From positions 1 to 13,391 of the forward strand of contig NZ_DFUE01000072.1 in the NCBI RefSeq assembly GCF_002379585.1: a stretch of 13,391 nt of DNA, read 5' to 3'. The first letter of the stretch is position 1, and each line of letters begins with the position of its first letter. Positions 6,182-13,301 of this stretch are shown here, in pieces. The DNA comes from Pseudomonas sp. UBA4194. GTDB taxonomy: Bacteria > Pseudomonadota > Gammaproteobacteria > Pseudomonadales > Pseudomonadaceae. Position numbers and translations under genes: made by a program. The notes under the pieces were generated by a model that saw nothing but the letters and a program-made list of their open reading frames with translations, made no database searches and had not been told where the DNA came from.

Positions 6182-7612
6182 ATGATCTCGTCGATGCTCA
6201 ATCATCCCATCCTGTGGGGAGGCATGGTGCTCCTGACGGATCTGCTGGCCTGGAATCTGCTGCATCTGCGCCATCGGGCGGCCAAGATAGGTGTCCGCCT
6301 GGGGCTGTTCCTGCTCTACAGCGTGGTCATTATCGAAGCCGGCATCTCGCCCCTGGAGGCGCCCAGCTGGCCCGATGCCGGCCTGTTCCAGTTCGCCGCC
6401 ACGGCGTTGGCGATCCTCTGGTGGATCTACCTGGCGAGGGTGTTGACCGAGATTCTCGGCCTGGTACTGACCCGGCGCATCGGCCACAGCGGGCGACTGC
6501 TGCAGGACGTGATCGGCGCCCTGGTGTTCCTGGTGGCCATCGTCGCCGCTGCCGGATACGTGATGCAGCTGCCGGTGAAGGGTTTGCTGGCCACCTCCGG
6601 GGTGATGGCCATCGTCATCGGCCTGGCCTTGCAGAGCACCCTGAGTGACGTGTTCTCGGGAATCATCCTCAATACCACCAAGCCGTATCAGGTGGATGAC
6701 CTGATCAGCATCGACGGCACCGAAGGCAAGGTGGTGGATATCGACTGGCGCTCCACGCGCCTGCTGACCTCCTCGGGCAGTACCGCCATCATCCCCAACT
6801 CGGTGGCCGCCAAGGCCAAGATCCTCAACCTGAGCAAGCCCAGCAACGCCCATGGCGTATCCATCAGCCTGTTTCTGCCCAATCACGTGCGGCCCCGGCG
6901 CGTGCTCGATGCACTCGAACGCACCTTGCAAGGCAGCCGGGATCTGCTGGCCGAACCTGCGCCCAGGGCCGTGCTCAAGGCCGCCGGGGAAACCTCCAGC
7001 GAGTATGTCGCCAGCGGCTTCATCAGCTCACTGGCCAAACGCGGCGAGGTGCGCAATCAACTTTTCGATCTGGCCTTCCGGCATCTGGATGCGGCCGGCA
7101 TTGGCCACCAGGAAGGCGGCAACCGCTCCGCGGTGTCTCGGGCGCGGGAGATCCTCGAGGAGGTGAAGATCTTTCGTTCCCTGAGCGAGGAAGAAAAGGA
7201 CCAACTGGCCCAGGGCATGACCGCGCGCGAGTACAGCGCCGGTCAGACAGTGCTGGCGGTGGGCGATGTGGCTGATGGGTTGATGGTGATCGCCACGGGC
7301 GTGGTCAGCGCCGCCCTTGCCGAAGGCAAAGAATGGGTCGAAGCTGGGCGCATGGGGCCGGGTGAGGTCATGGGTGAACAAAGCATTCTGGCCGACAGCC
7401 CGTCCGCTGCGCGCTTTACCGCCTTGACGTCGTGCGTGGTGTACCTGATCGACAAGCAGATCACCCGCCGTTGCATGGAACAACGAGTCACGGTGGGCAA
7501 GGCGTTGAACAAGTTGCAGGCGGTGCGTACGCAGAACGCCGAATCGTTGCTGTTGCACAAGCCGGTGGCGGTGAGCAAAGGTGGTTTTCTGAGTTGGCTG
7601 GGCAAGCGGTGA
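6182..7612 (+). CDS. MscS-family mechanosensitive channel with C-terminal cyclic-nucleotide-binding-like domain
   Basis: 476 residues, inner membrane. Hydrophobic segments lie near 10-28, 38-54, 68-96, 108-128 and 134-162. The last one carries the MscS pore-helix pattern GLALQSTLSDVFSGI (147-161). The beta domain follows, with KPYQVDD (167-173), WRST (189-192) and IPNS (204-207). Residues about 328-435 form a cNMP-binding fold (from F331-R-S-L to the GEVMGEQSIL segment at 394-403). MscS channels open under membrane tension and release solutes; channels with this tail are known as the bacterial cyclic-nucleotide-gated (bCNG) subset. The phosphate-binding cassette reads GEQSILADSPSAA, with serine at 408 where an arginine contacts the nucleotide phosphate in known binders. 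AGGA at 6171-6174 supports ATG 6182. The 27-bp gap to the hybrid kinase suggests co-transcription with the stressosome genes. Confidence 0.9.
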   Translation: MISSMLNHPILWGGMVLLTDLLAWNLLHLRHRAAKIGVRLGLFLLYSVVIIEAGISPLEAPSWPDAGLFQFAATALAILWWIYLARVLTEILGLVLTRRIGHSGRLLQDVIGALVFLVAIVAAAGYVMQLPVKGLLATSGVMAIVIGLALQSTLSDVFSGIILNTTKPYQVDDLISIDGTEGKVVDIDWRSTRLLTSSGSTAIIPNSVAAKAKILNLSKPSNAHGVSISLFLPNHVRPRRVLDALERTLQGSRDLLAEPAPRAVLKAAGETSSEYVASGFISSLAKRGEVRNQLFDLAFRHLDAAGIGHQEGGNRSAVSRAREILEEVKIFRSLSEEEKDQLAQGMTAREYSAGQTVLAVGDVADGLMVIATGVVSAALAEGKEWVEAGRMGPGEVMGEQSILADSPSAARFTALTSCVVYLIDKQITRRCMEQRVTVGKALNKLQAVRTQNAESLLLHKPVAVSKGGFLSWLGKR

Positions 7613-7642
7613 TTTGGGGGTGATGTGGGGGTGATGTGGGTG
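7610..7642 (+). repeat. Three 11-bp tandem repeats beginning at the channel stop codon
   Basis: TGATTTGGGGG (7610-7620), TGATGTGGGGG (7621-7631) and TGATGTGGGTG (7632-7642) are head-to-tail copies with one or two differences. The first TGA is the stop codon of the channel gene. Because the period is 11, the copies bring TGA into all three frames of the + strand. Confidence 0.8.
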
Positions 7643-7650
7643 TCTGGTAG

Positions 7651-7685
7651 GGCCTCTTCGCGGCTGGACGCCGCTCCTACAGGGG
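7651..7685 (+). repeat. REP element, Pseudomonas putida type
   Basis: A 35-bp element starting GGCCTCTTCGCGG and ending CCGCTCCTACAGGGG, with an inner hairpin GCGGC (7660-7664) / GCCGC (7670-7674). This is the usual form and length of the dispersed extragenic palindrome of P. putida-like genomes. It lies between convergent genes, the common location for REPs, where they can stabilise transcript ends or bind IHF or gyrase in other systems. Confidence 0.85.
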
Positions 7686-7715
7686 CGTGCTGGGGTGTTT
7701 ATCACCCCAGCACGC
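7685..7715 (-). terminator. Perfect 13-bp hairpin straddling the ABC ATPase stop codon; possible bidirectional terminator
   Basis: Arms at 7685-7697 and 7703-7715 (GCGTGCTGGGGTG and its exact complement) enclose a 5-base loop TTTAT. The stop codon of the - strand ATPase gene (7702-7704) falls at the loop/arm junction, so one arm is mostly the last codons of that gene and the other is 3' non-coding. No T-run follows on either strand, so it is not a textbook intrinsic terminator. Its place between convergent operons suggests a role in ending or protecting transcripts. Confidence 0.5.
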
Positions 7716-8442
7716 TGTGCAGGAACTGTCGGGTCCGGGCTTCCCTGGGTTGGCTGAAGATCTGCGCCGGCGGCCCGGCCTCCACCACCCGCCCGCCGTC
7801 GAAGAACACCACGCGATCCGCCACCTCACGGGCAAATCCCATCTCGTGGGTCACCACGATCATGGTCATCCCTTCCGCCGCCAGGCCCTTCATCACGTTC
7901 AGCACTTCGTTGACCGTTTCCGGGTCCAGCGCCGAAGTCGGCTCATCGAACAGCATCAGCTTGGGGCGCATGGCCAGGGCCCGCACGATGGCGACCCGCT
8001 GCTGCTGACCGCCAGAAAGCTCTGACGGATAGCCCTCGGCCTTGTGCTTGAGCCCCACCCTGTCGAGCAGCGCCAGCGCGGTTTCCCGGGCTTGCTCCTT
8101 GCTCGCCCGCTTGAGCTTGACCGGCGCCAGCATCATGTTGGCCAGCACCGTCATGTGCGGGAACAGCGTGTAGTCCTGGAACACCATCCCCACTTCCTCA
8201 CGCAGCCTGGCCAAAGCCTTGTGGTCCCCTGCCCGCACCCCTTCCCCGCCGGCGATCACTACAGTGCCCGCCGAAGGCTCCTCCAGACTGTTCAGGCAGC
8301 GGATGAACGTCGACTTGCCCGAGCCACTGGGCCCGATGATCACCACCACCTCGCCGGCGGCGACGTCCAGGTCGACGCCCTTGACCACGGCATGCTGGCC
8401 GAAGCTCTTGTGCAAGCCGCGCACGGTGAGCATGGCGCTCAC
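7702..8442 (-). CDS. Polar amino acid ABC transporter, ATP-binding subunit (GlnQ/HisP family)
   Basis: 246 residues, the usual size. Walker A G37-P-S-G-S-G-K-S44, Q-loop Q89, signature LSGGQ at 142-146, Walker B LMLFDE at 162-167 and the switch histidine H199 are all intact. The best family match by motif pattern is the PAAT (HisP/GlnQ/GltL) group, which powers uptake of amino acids through two HisM/HisQ-type permeases. It is the last gene of the operon. The GTG at 8442 overlaps the lyase stop as GTGA; an in-frame ATG at 8433 is an alternative, and neither has a strong ribosome binding site, so translational coupling to the lyase gene is likely. Its coding end forms half of the hairpin at 7685-7715. 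Confidence 0.95.
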   Translation of the reverse strand: MSAMLTVRGLHKSFGQHAVVKGVDLDVAAGEVVVIIGPSGSGKSTFIRCLNSLEEPSAGTVVIAGGEGVRAGDHKALARLREEVGMVFQDYTLFPHMTVLANMMLAPVKLKRASKEQARETALALLDRVGLKHKAEGYPSELSGGQQQRVAIVRALAMRPKLMLFDEPTSALDPETVNEVLNVMKGLAAEGMTMIVVTHEMGFAREVADRVVFFDGGRVVEAGPPAQIFSQPREARTRQFLHSVLG

Positions 8443-9941
8443 AACCCGGCCTGCTGCCGCGTGGCGGCCTGCAACGCCACGCCGGCCCTGGCGAAACGTT
8501 CACGCTTGGCCAGGTTGGCCTCGCGCTCGGCGCCCAGGCGCGCGCTGGCATTCTCCAGCCCCGGCAACAGCGAGCTCAGCGCCGGGCCACCAGCCGAGGC
8601 ACGGGCTTGTACATTGGCTGTCGGATCAAGGCATTCACGCACCTTGGCCGCGTCCAGCTTCAGTGGATGCCCCAATTGCTCCACCGCGCAGGCATCGACC
8701 ATCGCCGTGTCGATACGATGCGCCGGCAGGCCCGCGTCCATGGCCATGCGCACCACGGCCCCCACCACATGGTGGGCTTCGCGAAACGACAGATCGGCAT
8801 CGCGCACGATCAGGTCGGCAAGCCCGGTGGCCGTGGAGAAATCGGCACCGGCCCGGCTCAGCGCCAGATCGACATTGGGTGTGGCAGTGCGCACCACCAG
8901 CTCCAACAGCTTGATGCAGCGCAGACTTTCTTCCGCGGCTTCCCAGAAGCCACGCGTACCCTCGCGATTGGCATCCCCGGTGTGGGAGAAGTTGCTGCCC
9001 TTGATGGTCACGCTGGCGCCCATCAGCAGGCCGACGATGTGCCCGGTGCGGCCCTTCAGGTATTCGAGGACGGTGGGGTTTTTCTTCTGCGGCATGATGC
9101 TCGAGGTTGCCGCCACGCTGTCGGGAAAATCAATCAGGCTGAATTCGTGGGTGCTCCAGACGAAGTAATCCTGAGCCACCCGGCTCCAGAACACTGACAA
9201 CAGGCTGAGGTGCGACAGGCTTTCGAGAATGAAATCCCGCGAGCCCACGGCATCCAGGGCGTTTTCCAGATAACCGTCGAAGCCCAGTAGCTCGGCGGTA
9301 CGGTCGCGGTCGATGGCGAACGGCGTGCCGGCGAAAGCGGCAGCGCCCATGGGGCTCTGGTTCATGCTGTCCAACGTCTGCGCCAAACGCTGACAGTCAC
9401 GCTGCAAGGCCTGCTCCACCGCCGCCAGATAGTAACCGTAGGTGATCGGCTGGGCCGGTTGCAGGTGGGTGTAACCGGGCATCACCACCTCGGCATACAC
9501 CTTGGCGTTGTCCAGGGCGGTCTGGCGCAGCTGAATCAGCGCGTCGACCAGATCCAGCAGCAGCTCGCGGCAGCGCAAGCGGTCCAGGGTCGCCAGAATA
9601 TCGTTGCGGCTGCGGCCGGTGTGCAGGCGCCCGCCGATGTCGGCACCGATCTGCTCGATCAGGTGCGCCTCGTAGTTGAAGTAGGCGTCTTCCCGGGAAG
9701 GGTCCAGCTCGACCACGCCCGGCCCGGCGGCTTCCATGTCCAGCACGCCTTTGGCCAGCACCGCAGCATGCTCGTGGCGGATCAAGCCCTGCTCGGCGAG
9801 CATCACGATGTGCGCCTTGTTGACGTTGCCCAGGTTATCGAAACCGTCGGCGAAACCTGCCAGGCGCGGACGGTAGATGAACTCGTTGACCTGCGGCGCC
9901 GTGGTTTCTTTCAAGCGACGACTGACTTTGGACTCTTGCAT
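8439..9941 (-). CDS. Argininosuccinate-lyase-superfamily enzyme, divergent paralogue (probable N-succinyl amino compound lyase)
   Basis: 500 residues from the ATG at 9941, preceded by AAGGGG and lying 10 bp after the permease stop; an in-frame ATG at 9965 would overlap that gene. It belongs to the aspartase/fumarase superfamily, whose tetramers release fumarate from succinylated substrates. Visible motifs: HTGRSRND (107-114), PGYTHLQP (155-162, catalytic-type H159) and the mobile serine loop S280-S-I-M-P-Q-K-K-N-P289 with S281. It differs from true ArgH: no WGGRF start, EDIH becomes EDAY (84-87), the G before SS is T279, and the substrate-contacting YNKD-x-QEDK segment is replaced by H320-T-G-D-A-N-R-E-G. 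So a changed substrate is likely. EDDS lyase, a metal-chelator-cleaving relative, is a precedent. Being inside a transporter operon implies that the imported compound is its substrate. Automatic annotation would call it argH; a biosynthetic role is doubtful. Confidence 0.85.
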   Translation of the reverse strand: MQESKVSRRLKETTAPQVNEFIYRPRLAGFADGFDNLGNVNKAHIVMLAEQGLIRHEHAAVLAKGVLDMEAAGPGVVELDPSREDAYFNYEAHLIEQIGADIGGRLHTGRSRNDILATLDRLRCRELLLDLVDALIQLRQTALDNAKVYAEVVMPGYTHLQPAQPITYGYYLAAVEQALQRDCQRLAQTLDSMNQSPMGAAAFAGTPFAIDRDRTAELLGFDGYLENALDAVGSRDFILESLSHLSLLSVFWSRVAQDYFVWSTHEFSLIDFPDSVAATSSIMPQKKNPTVLEYLKGRTGHIVGLLMGASVTIKGSNFSHTGDANREGTRGFWEAAEESLRCIKLLELVVRTATPNVDLALSRAGADFSTATGLADLIVRDADLSFREAHHVVGAVVRMAMDAGLPAHRIDTAMVDACAVEQLGHPLKLDAAKVRECLDPTANVQARASAGGPALSSLLPGLENASARLGAEREANLAKRERFARAGVALQAATRQQAGL

Positions 9942-9951
9942 GATGAACCCC

Positions 9952-10629
9952 TTAACGGTTGGCACGCAGCGCCGGGCGACCCAGGCGGCGTTCGAGATAA
10001 CGGCTGAGCCAGCTCAGCAACGAACAAATGACGAAGTAGACCACCAGCACCAGGCCGTACACGGTGAACGCCGGGCTGACGCCGGTCATGACCGTGGCGC
10101 GCTCGATGATGATCTGCCCCACCTTGAGGAATTCGCCGACGCCCACCAGCGCGCCCAGCGAAGTAGCTTGCACCAGCATGGTCAACAGCCCGGTGTAGGC
10201 CGGCAGGATCGCGCGCATCGACTGCGGTGCGATCACGTACAGGTAGATCTGCCAGGGGCGCAGCCCCAGGGCCCAGGCGCTCTTCCATTGGTGCCGAGCG
10301 ACCGACTCCAGGCCACCGCGCACGATCTCGATGCCATTGGCGCTCCCCCAGAGCGTCAGGCCGGTGGTCACCGCAGCGAACGGGCTGAGGTCCAGGCCCA
10401 GCATCGGCGCGCCGAAGAAGATGAAGAACACGTTGACGATTAGTGGAATCGAGCGGAACAGCTCGACATAACCGTGGATCACGGCCCGCAGAACCGGGTT
10501 TTTCAGGGTCGCCAGTACCCCCACCACCATGGAGATCAGGGTGGTGAAGAGCAGGATGACCAGCGCCAGGCGCACGGTCATCCACAACCCCTTGGCGATG
10601 AACCCCCAGTTTTCGATGACGAAATTCAT
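9952..10629 (-). CDS. Polar amino acid ABC transporter permease (HisM/HisQ family)
   Basis: 225 residues with about five hydrophobic segments (near 10-42, 52-75, 85-100, 135-160 and 185-207). The EAA loop that docks the ATPase is visible around residues 112-140 (SAWALGLRPWQIYLYVIAP). 'ELFRSIPLIVNVFFIFFG' is the usual PAAT-family 'R-x-x-P' segment. It is the second of two permeases, which would form a heterodimer. The ATG at 10629 lies 7 bp after the previous stop; GAGG overlapping that stop is the ribosome binding site. The lyase gene follows after 10 bp. Confidence 0.93.
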   Translation of the reverse strand: MNFVIENWGFIAKGLWMTVRLALVILLFTTLISMVVGVLATLKNPVLRAVIHGYVELFRSIPLIVNVFFIFFGAPMLGLDLSPFAAVTTGLTLWGSANGIEIVRGGLESVARHQWKSAWALGLRPWQIYLYVIAPQSMRAILPAYTGLLTMLVQATSLGALVGVGEFLKVGQIIIERATVMTGVSPAFTVYGLVLVVYFVICSLLSWLSRYLERRLGRPALRANR

Positions 10630-10636
10630 ACCGGCC

Positions 10637-11299
10637 TCACTGCCTGAAGGGGCGTTGCAGACGGGCTGACAAGCGCCCGGTCAGAAGGGACAGCACCGCG
10701 ACCAGCGCCAGGTACATCACGCAGATGGCGCTGAACATCTCGATGGCGCGAAAGTCCGTGGCGATGCGATCCACCGCCACGAATGTCAGCTCCGCCAGGC
10801 CGATGGCCTGCAGGTACGAGGAGTTCTTGAGCAGCGAAATGGCGGTGTTGAGCATTGCCGGCAGGCTGGTCCTGAACGCGATCGGCAGCGCCACCAGGCG
10901 CAGGTACTGCAAAGGCCGCAGGCTCAACGCCAGACTTGCCTCGCGCATGCCGTGCTCGACGGTGGCCAGACCACCGCGAACGTTCTCGATCTGATACGCA
11001 CCCGCCCACAGCGACAGACACATGACCCCGGACCAGAACAGCGACAATTCCAGACCGATGGCGGGGAGCCCGTAGAAGATGAAGAACAACTGCACCAGGA
11101 TCGGTGTGTTGCGAATCAGCTCTACGTAGGCCACCACCAGTTGAGCCAATAGCGGCACCTTCATGACCCGCAACGCACCGCCGACCACCCCGATGAGCAA
11201 CGAGAGCACGATGGCCAGCAGCGATACCCGCAAGGTCATCAGCACCCCGTCGAGCAGGGCTGGCCACTGCGCAAGCAGGTAATTGACGTCGAAATCCAT
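10637..11299 (-). CDS. Polar amino acid ABC transporter permease (HisM/HisQ family)
   Basis: 220 residues, inner-membrane, about five hydrophobic segments. 'YVELIRNTPILVQLFFIFYGLP' (58-79 region) is the classic PAAT permease stretch and the EAA-like loop is near 121-142 (REASLALSLRPLQYLRLVALP). It is paralogous to the other permease, as expected for a heterodimeric importer. The ATG at 11299 has AAGG nine bases upstream and lies 10 bp after the binding-protein stop. Confidence 0.93.
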   Translation of the reverse strand: MDFDVNYLLAQWPALLDGVLMTLRVSLLAIVLSLLIGVVGGALRVMKVPLLAQLVVAYVELIRNTPILVQLFFIFYGLPAIGLELSLFWSGVMCLSLWAGAYQIENVRGGLATVEHGMREASLALSLRPLQYLRLVALPIAFRTSLPAMLNTAISLLKNSSYLQAIGLAELTFVAVDRIATDFRAIEMFSAICVMYLALVAVLSLLTGRLSARLQRPFRQ

Positions 11300-11309
11300 G
11301 GAATGCGCC

Positions 11310-12149
11310 TTAGAGTTTTTCTTCAGGCTTGGCCTGTTCGAAGACGCTCAGGTAGTAGCTCTGGATGTTCTCGGGCACGAACGCTTTTACCCAGCCGCGG
11401 AACAGGCGTTCCTCGTGCATGCGGGCGATCGCAGCGCTGAGGTAGTCGCGCCAGGCTTCGTCGTTCTTGCGCACGCCGATGGCGGCATCGGAAATCTGGA
11501 ACGGTTCGCCGATCAAGCGGGCGTTGGCATCGTTGGCGGCCACCACCACCAGCGTGGCGGCATCGTGGGTGTAGGCGTCGGCACGGCCCTGGCGGAACGT
11601 CTGCAAGGCGTCGGCGGCGCTGTTCATGCGCAGGGTCTTGACCTCGGGCATATGGTCTTCGAACCATTTGGCCTGGACCGAGCCCTTGAGGGTGGCGAGG
11701 GTCTTGCCGTTGAGGTCGGCGATGCGCTTGATCGGGCTGTCCTTGGCGACCACGACATCACTGGCGCCCCAGCGATAAGGCGTGGTGAAGTCGATTACCC
11801 GCTGGCGCTCCGGGGTGACGCCGAGGGTCGCGATGAGGAAATCAACCTTGCGCCCCAGCAGCTGCGGCACACGGTTTTCGGCGGTGACACAGGTGAATGT
11901 GACCTTGTCCCTGGAGCCGAGCGCCCACTCGGCAATCTGCCGGGACATCTCTACTTCGACACCGGCAAACTGGCCGTTGCCATCTTGAAAACCATAGGGC
12001 GGTTGGTCGCAGCGAACGCCTGCGCGCAGTTGGCCCATTTCCTTGATTTCAGCGGGGACGGCGGGAAGCTCGACGGCCTGCGCGAAGCCGGCCAGGGACA
12101 AGCACGCGGCGGCGATAACGGTACCAAGGGTTTTGCGTGAGAACGACAT
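11310..12149 (-). CDS. Periplasmic amino-acid-binding protein of the ABC transporter (SBP family 3)
   Basis: 279 residues from the ATG at 12149, chosen over an in-frame ATG at 12209 because AGGAGG (12154-12159) lies just upstream and the protein then begins with a normal signal peptide (SFSRK, a hydrophobic core, and AQA cleavage near residue 25). Mature length fits family 3. The pattern GVTPERQRVIDFTTPY (110-125) holds R115, the arginine that binds the substrate alpha-carboxylate in family members, and D196 in THDAA matches the aspartate that binds the alpha-amino group. This predicts a ligand with an intact alpha-amino-acid head group. Two mature cysteines (C47, C87) could form a disulfide. 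First gene of the operon and so probably the most highly expressed; the exact ligand is not readable. Confidence 0.93.
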   Translation of the reverse strand: MSFSRKTLGTVIAAACLSLAGFAQAVELPAVPAEIKEMGQLRAGVRCDQPPYGFQDGNGQFAGVEVEMSRQIAEWALGSRDKVTFTCVTAENRVPQLLGRKVDFLIATLGVTPERQRVIDFTTPYRWGASDVVVAKDSPIKRIADLNGKTLATLKGSVQAKWFEDHMPEVKTLRMNSAADALQTFRQGRADAYTHDAATLVVVAANDANARLIGEPFQISDAAIGVRKNDEAWRDYLSAAIARMHEERLFRGWVKAFVPENIQSYYLSVFEQAKPEEKL

Positions 12150-12293
12150 AGTGCCTCCTGTGGGTAGACCTTCACGGCACGCAAGACACGGGCCATGCAA
12201 CGACTTCAAGGGCAGAACCGGAAAAGGGACACGCAGGCTTCAGGCCTGGGGAAGCATCGCGGCCATCTGCGTGGCACCGTCGACATGGCCATA

Positions 12294-12322
12294 GTTATAA
12301 AGCCTCTGGCCCATGCCAACAA
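12294..12322 (-). promoter_or_regulatory. Probable sigma-70 promoter of the transporter/lyase operon
   Basis: Reading the - strand, TTGTTG (12317-12322) and TATAAC (12294-12299) are separated by 17 bp. The -10 box matches five of six positions and the -35 box is weak, as is usual for an activator-dependent promoter. Transcription would start near 12287, giving a leader of about 137 nt. An imperfect inverted repeat (ATGGCCA 12285-12291 / TGGCCCAT 12307-12314) flanks the -10 box. Confidence 0.5.
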
Positions 12323-12341
12323 ATGACAATACAGTGGTCGT

Positions 12342-12360
12342 CCATAACAGATTGATATGG
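12342..12360. promoter_or_regulatory. LysR-type operator: CCATA-N9-TATGG with T-N11-A core
   Basis: A perfect dyad CCATA (12342-12346) / TATGG (12356-12360) contains the LysR consensus T-N11-A (T12345, A12357). Its centre is about 64 bp upstream of the predicted start of the divergent transporter operon, where LysR regulators anchor to activate. It also touches the ribosome binding site of the lysR gene, so it could mediate autorepression. Confidence 0.6.
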
Positions 12361-12367
12361 GGTGCCC

Positions 12368-13270
12368 ATGAACTTCAAACAGGTGGAAGCCTTCCGCGCG
12401 GTCATGCTCAGTGGCTCCATGACGGCTGCGGCGGCGTCGCTGCACACGTCGCAACCCAACATCAGCCGATTGATTGCGCAGCTGGAACGTCAGAGCGGCT
12501 TCAAGCTGTTCGAGCGTGTGGGGGGACGATTGCAGCCCACCGATGAAGGCGCGGCGTTGTTCGCTGACGTGGAGCGTGCGTTCATTGGCCTGCACAGCAT
12601 CGAGCAGGCCGCGCAGAACATTCGCCAGGGCGGTACGGGGCGCTTGCGCATTGCGGTGGTGCCCTCGCTGTCGCTGACGGTGCTGCCGCGGCTGGTGCAG
12701 CGGTTTCGCCACGGCAATCCCGATGCTTCGGTATCGATTCATACCGGCGACTCGCCGACCGTGGCGCACTGGGCCGGCTCGCAGTTCTGTGACATCGGCC
12801 TGGCGTCCTATGTGGGCGATGAAGCACCTGGGGTGGTCGCCCGGCAGGTTGCGGATGTGCCAGGGGTTTGCGTGTTTCCGCAGGGGCACCGTCTAGGGCA
12901 GTTGCAGCGGGTCACGCCTCGGGATCTTGCCGGTGAGGAGTTCATTTCGCTGCTGCACAGTGACGGCTCCAGGACGCGGGTCGACCGGGCTTTCGCCGAT
13001 GCCCAAGAAGCCCGTCGACTGACCCTGGAGACACCCTATGCCGGTACGGTCTGCTCGTTGGTGGGATTGGGTCTGGGGGTGAGCATCGTCAATCCGGTGG
13101 TGGCGCGGGAGTACCTGCACACGGGGCTGGAGACCCGCCCATTCGAACCGCGCATTGGTTTTTCGACCTATGTGCTGCTGCCGGCGGATCGCCCGCAAAG
13201 CCTGTTGAGCCAACGGTTCGCGGTGTTGGCCGAGCAGGTGATGGAGGAAGTGACGCGGGAGTGGCAGTAG
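12368..13270 (+). CDS. LysR-type transcriptional regulator (OccR/NocR-like)
   Basis: 300 residues from the ATG at 12368. A GTG at 12362 is also in frame, but GGGG (12359-12362) is spaced properly only for the ATG, and LysR proteins of this group begin MNFKQVEAF. Residues 1-60 are the winged helix-turn-helix (SGSMTAAAASLHTSQPNISR, then LFERVGGRLQPT). A linker helix reaches about residue 85, and residues about 90-295 are the type-2 periplasmic-binding-like effector domain (RLRIAVVPSLSLTVLPRL... to GLGLGVSIVNP). The N-terminal pattern recalls OccR/NocR, regulators of opine and amino-acid catabolism. It is divergent from the transporter/lyase operon with a LysR box between, so it most likely senses the transported compound or its breakdown product and activates uptake and cleavage (inference). 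Full length, no defects seen. Confidence 0.93.
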   Translation: MNFKQVEAFRAVMLSGSMTAAAASLHTSQPNISRLIAQLERQSGFKLFERVGGRLQPTDEGAALFADVERAFIGLHSIEQAAQNIRQGGTGRLRIAVVPSLSLTVLPRLVQRFRHGNPDASVSIHTGDSPTVAHWAGSQFCDIGLASYVGDEAPGVVARQVADVPGVCVFPQGHRLGQLQRVTPRDLAGEEFISLLHSDGSRTRVDRAFADAQEARRLTLETPYAGTVCSLVGLGLGVSIVNPVVAREYLHTGLETRPFEPRIGFSTYVLLPADRPQSLLSQRFAVLAEQVMEEVTREWQ

Positions 13271-13301
13271 GTGGCTCTTGGCGGGGGATTTGTAGTGCCT
13301 G

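Noticed and set aside
5285..6931. 548-residue open frame on the - strand opposite the hybrid kinase and channel genes
   Set aside because: It crosses the boundary of two identified genes, has low-complexity composition and shows no family motif.
7685..7715. Classical intrinsic (rho-independent) terminator
   Set aside because: The stem is strong, but neither strand has a T-run after it; it is kept only as a possible terminator or stabilising hairpin.
8044..9168. 374-residue open frame on the + strand opposite the ATPase and lyase genes
   Set aside because: It overlaps strongly conserved Walker and lyase motifs on the other strand, and its product is low-complexity.
8439..9941. Calling the lyase the biosynthetic ArgH
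   Set aside because: Several ArgH substrate-contact motifs are missing, and the gene lies in a transporter operon with a LysR regulator, not with arginine biosynthesis genes.
9942..9965. Earlier start for the lyase
   Set aside because: It would overlap the permease stop. The ATG at 9941 has AAGGGG upstream.
11283..12140. 285-residue open frame on the + strand opposite the binding-protein gene
   Set aside because: The opposite strand encodes a complete binding protein with signal peptide and a strong ribosome binding site; this frame has no known motif.
12150..12209. Earlier start for the binding protein
   Set aside because: It would put 20 residues before the signal peptide; AGGAGG lies directly before the ATG at 12149.
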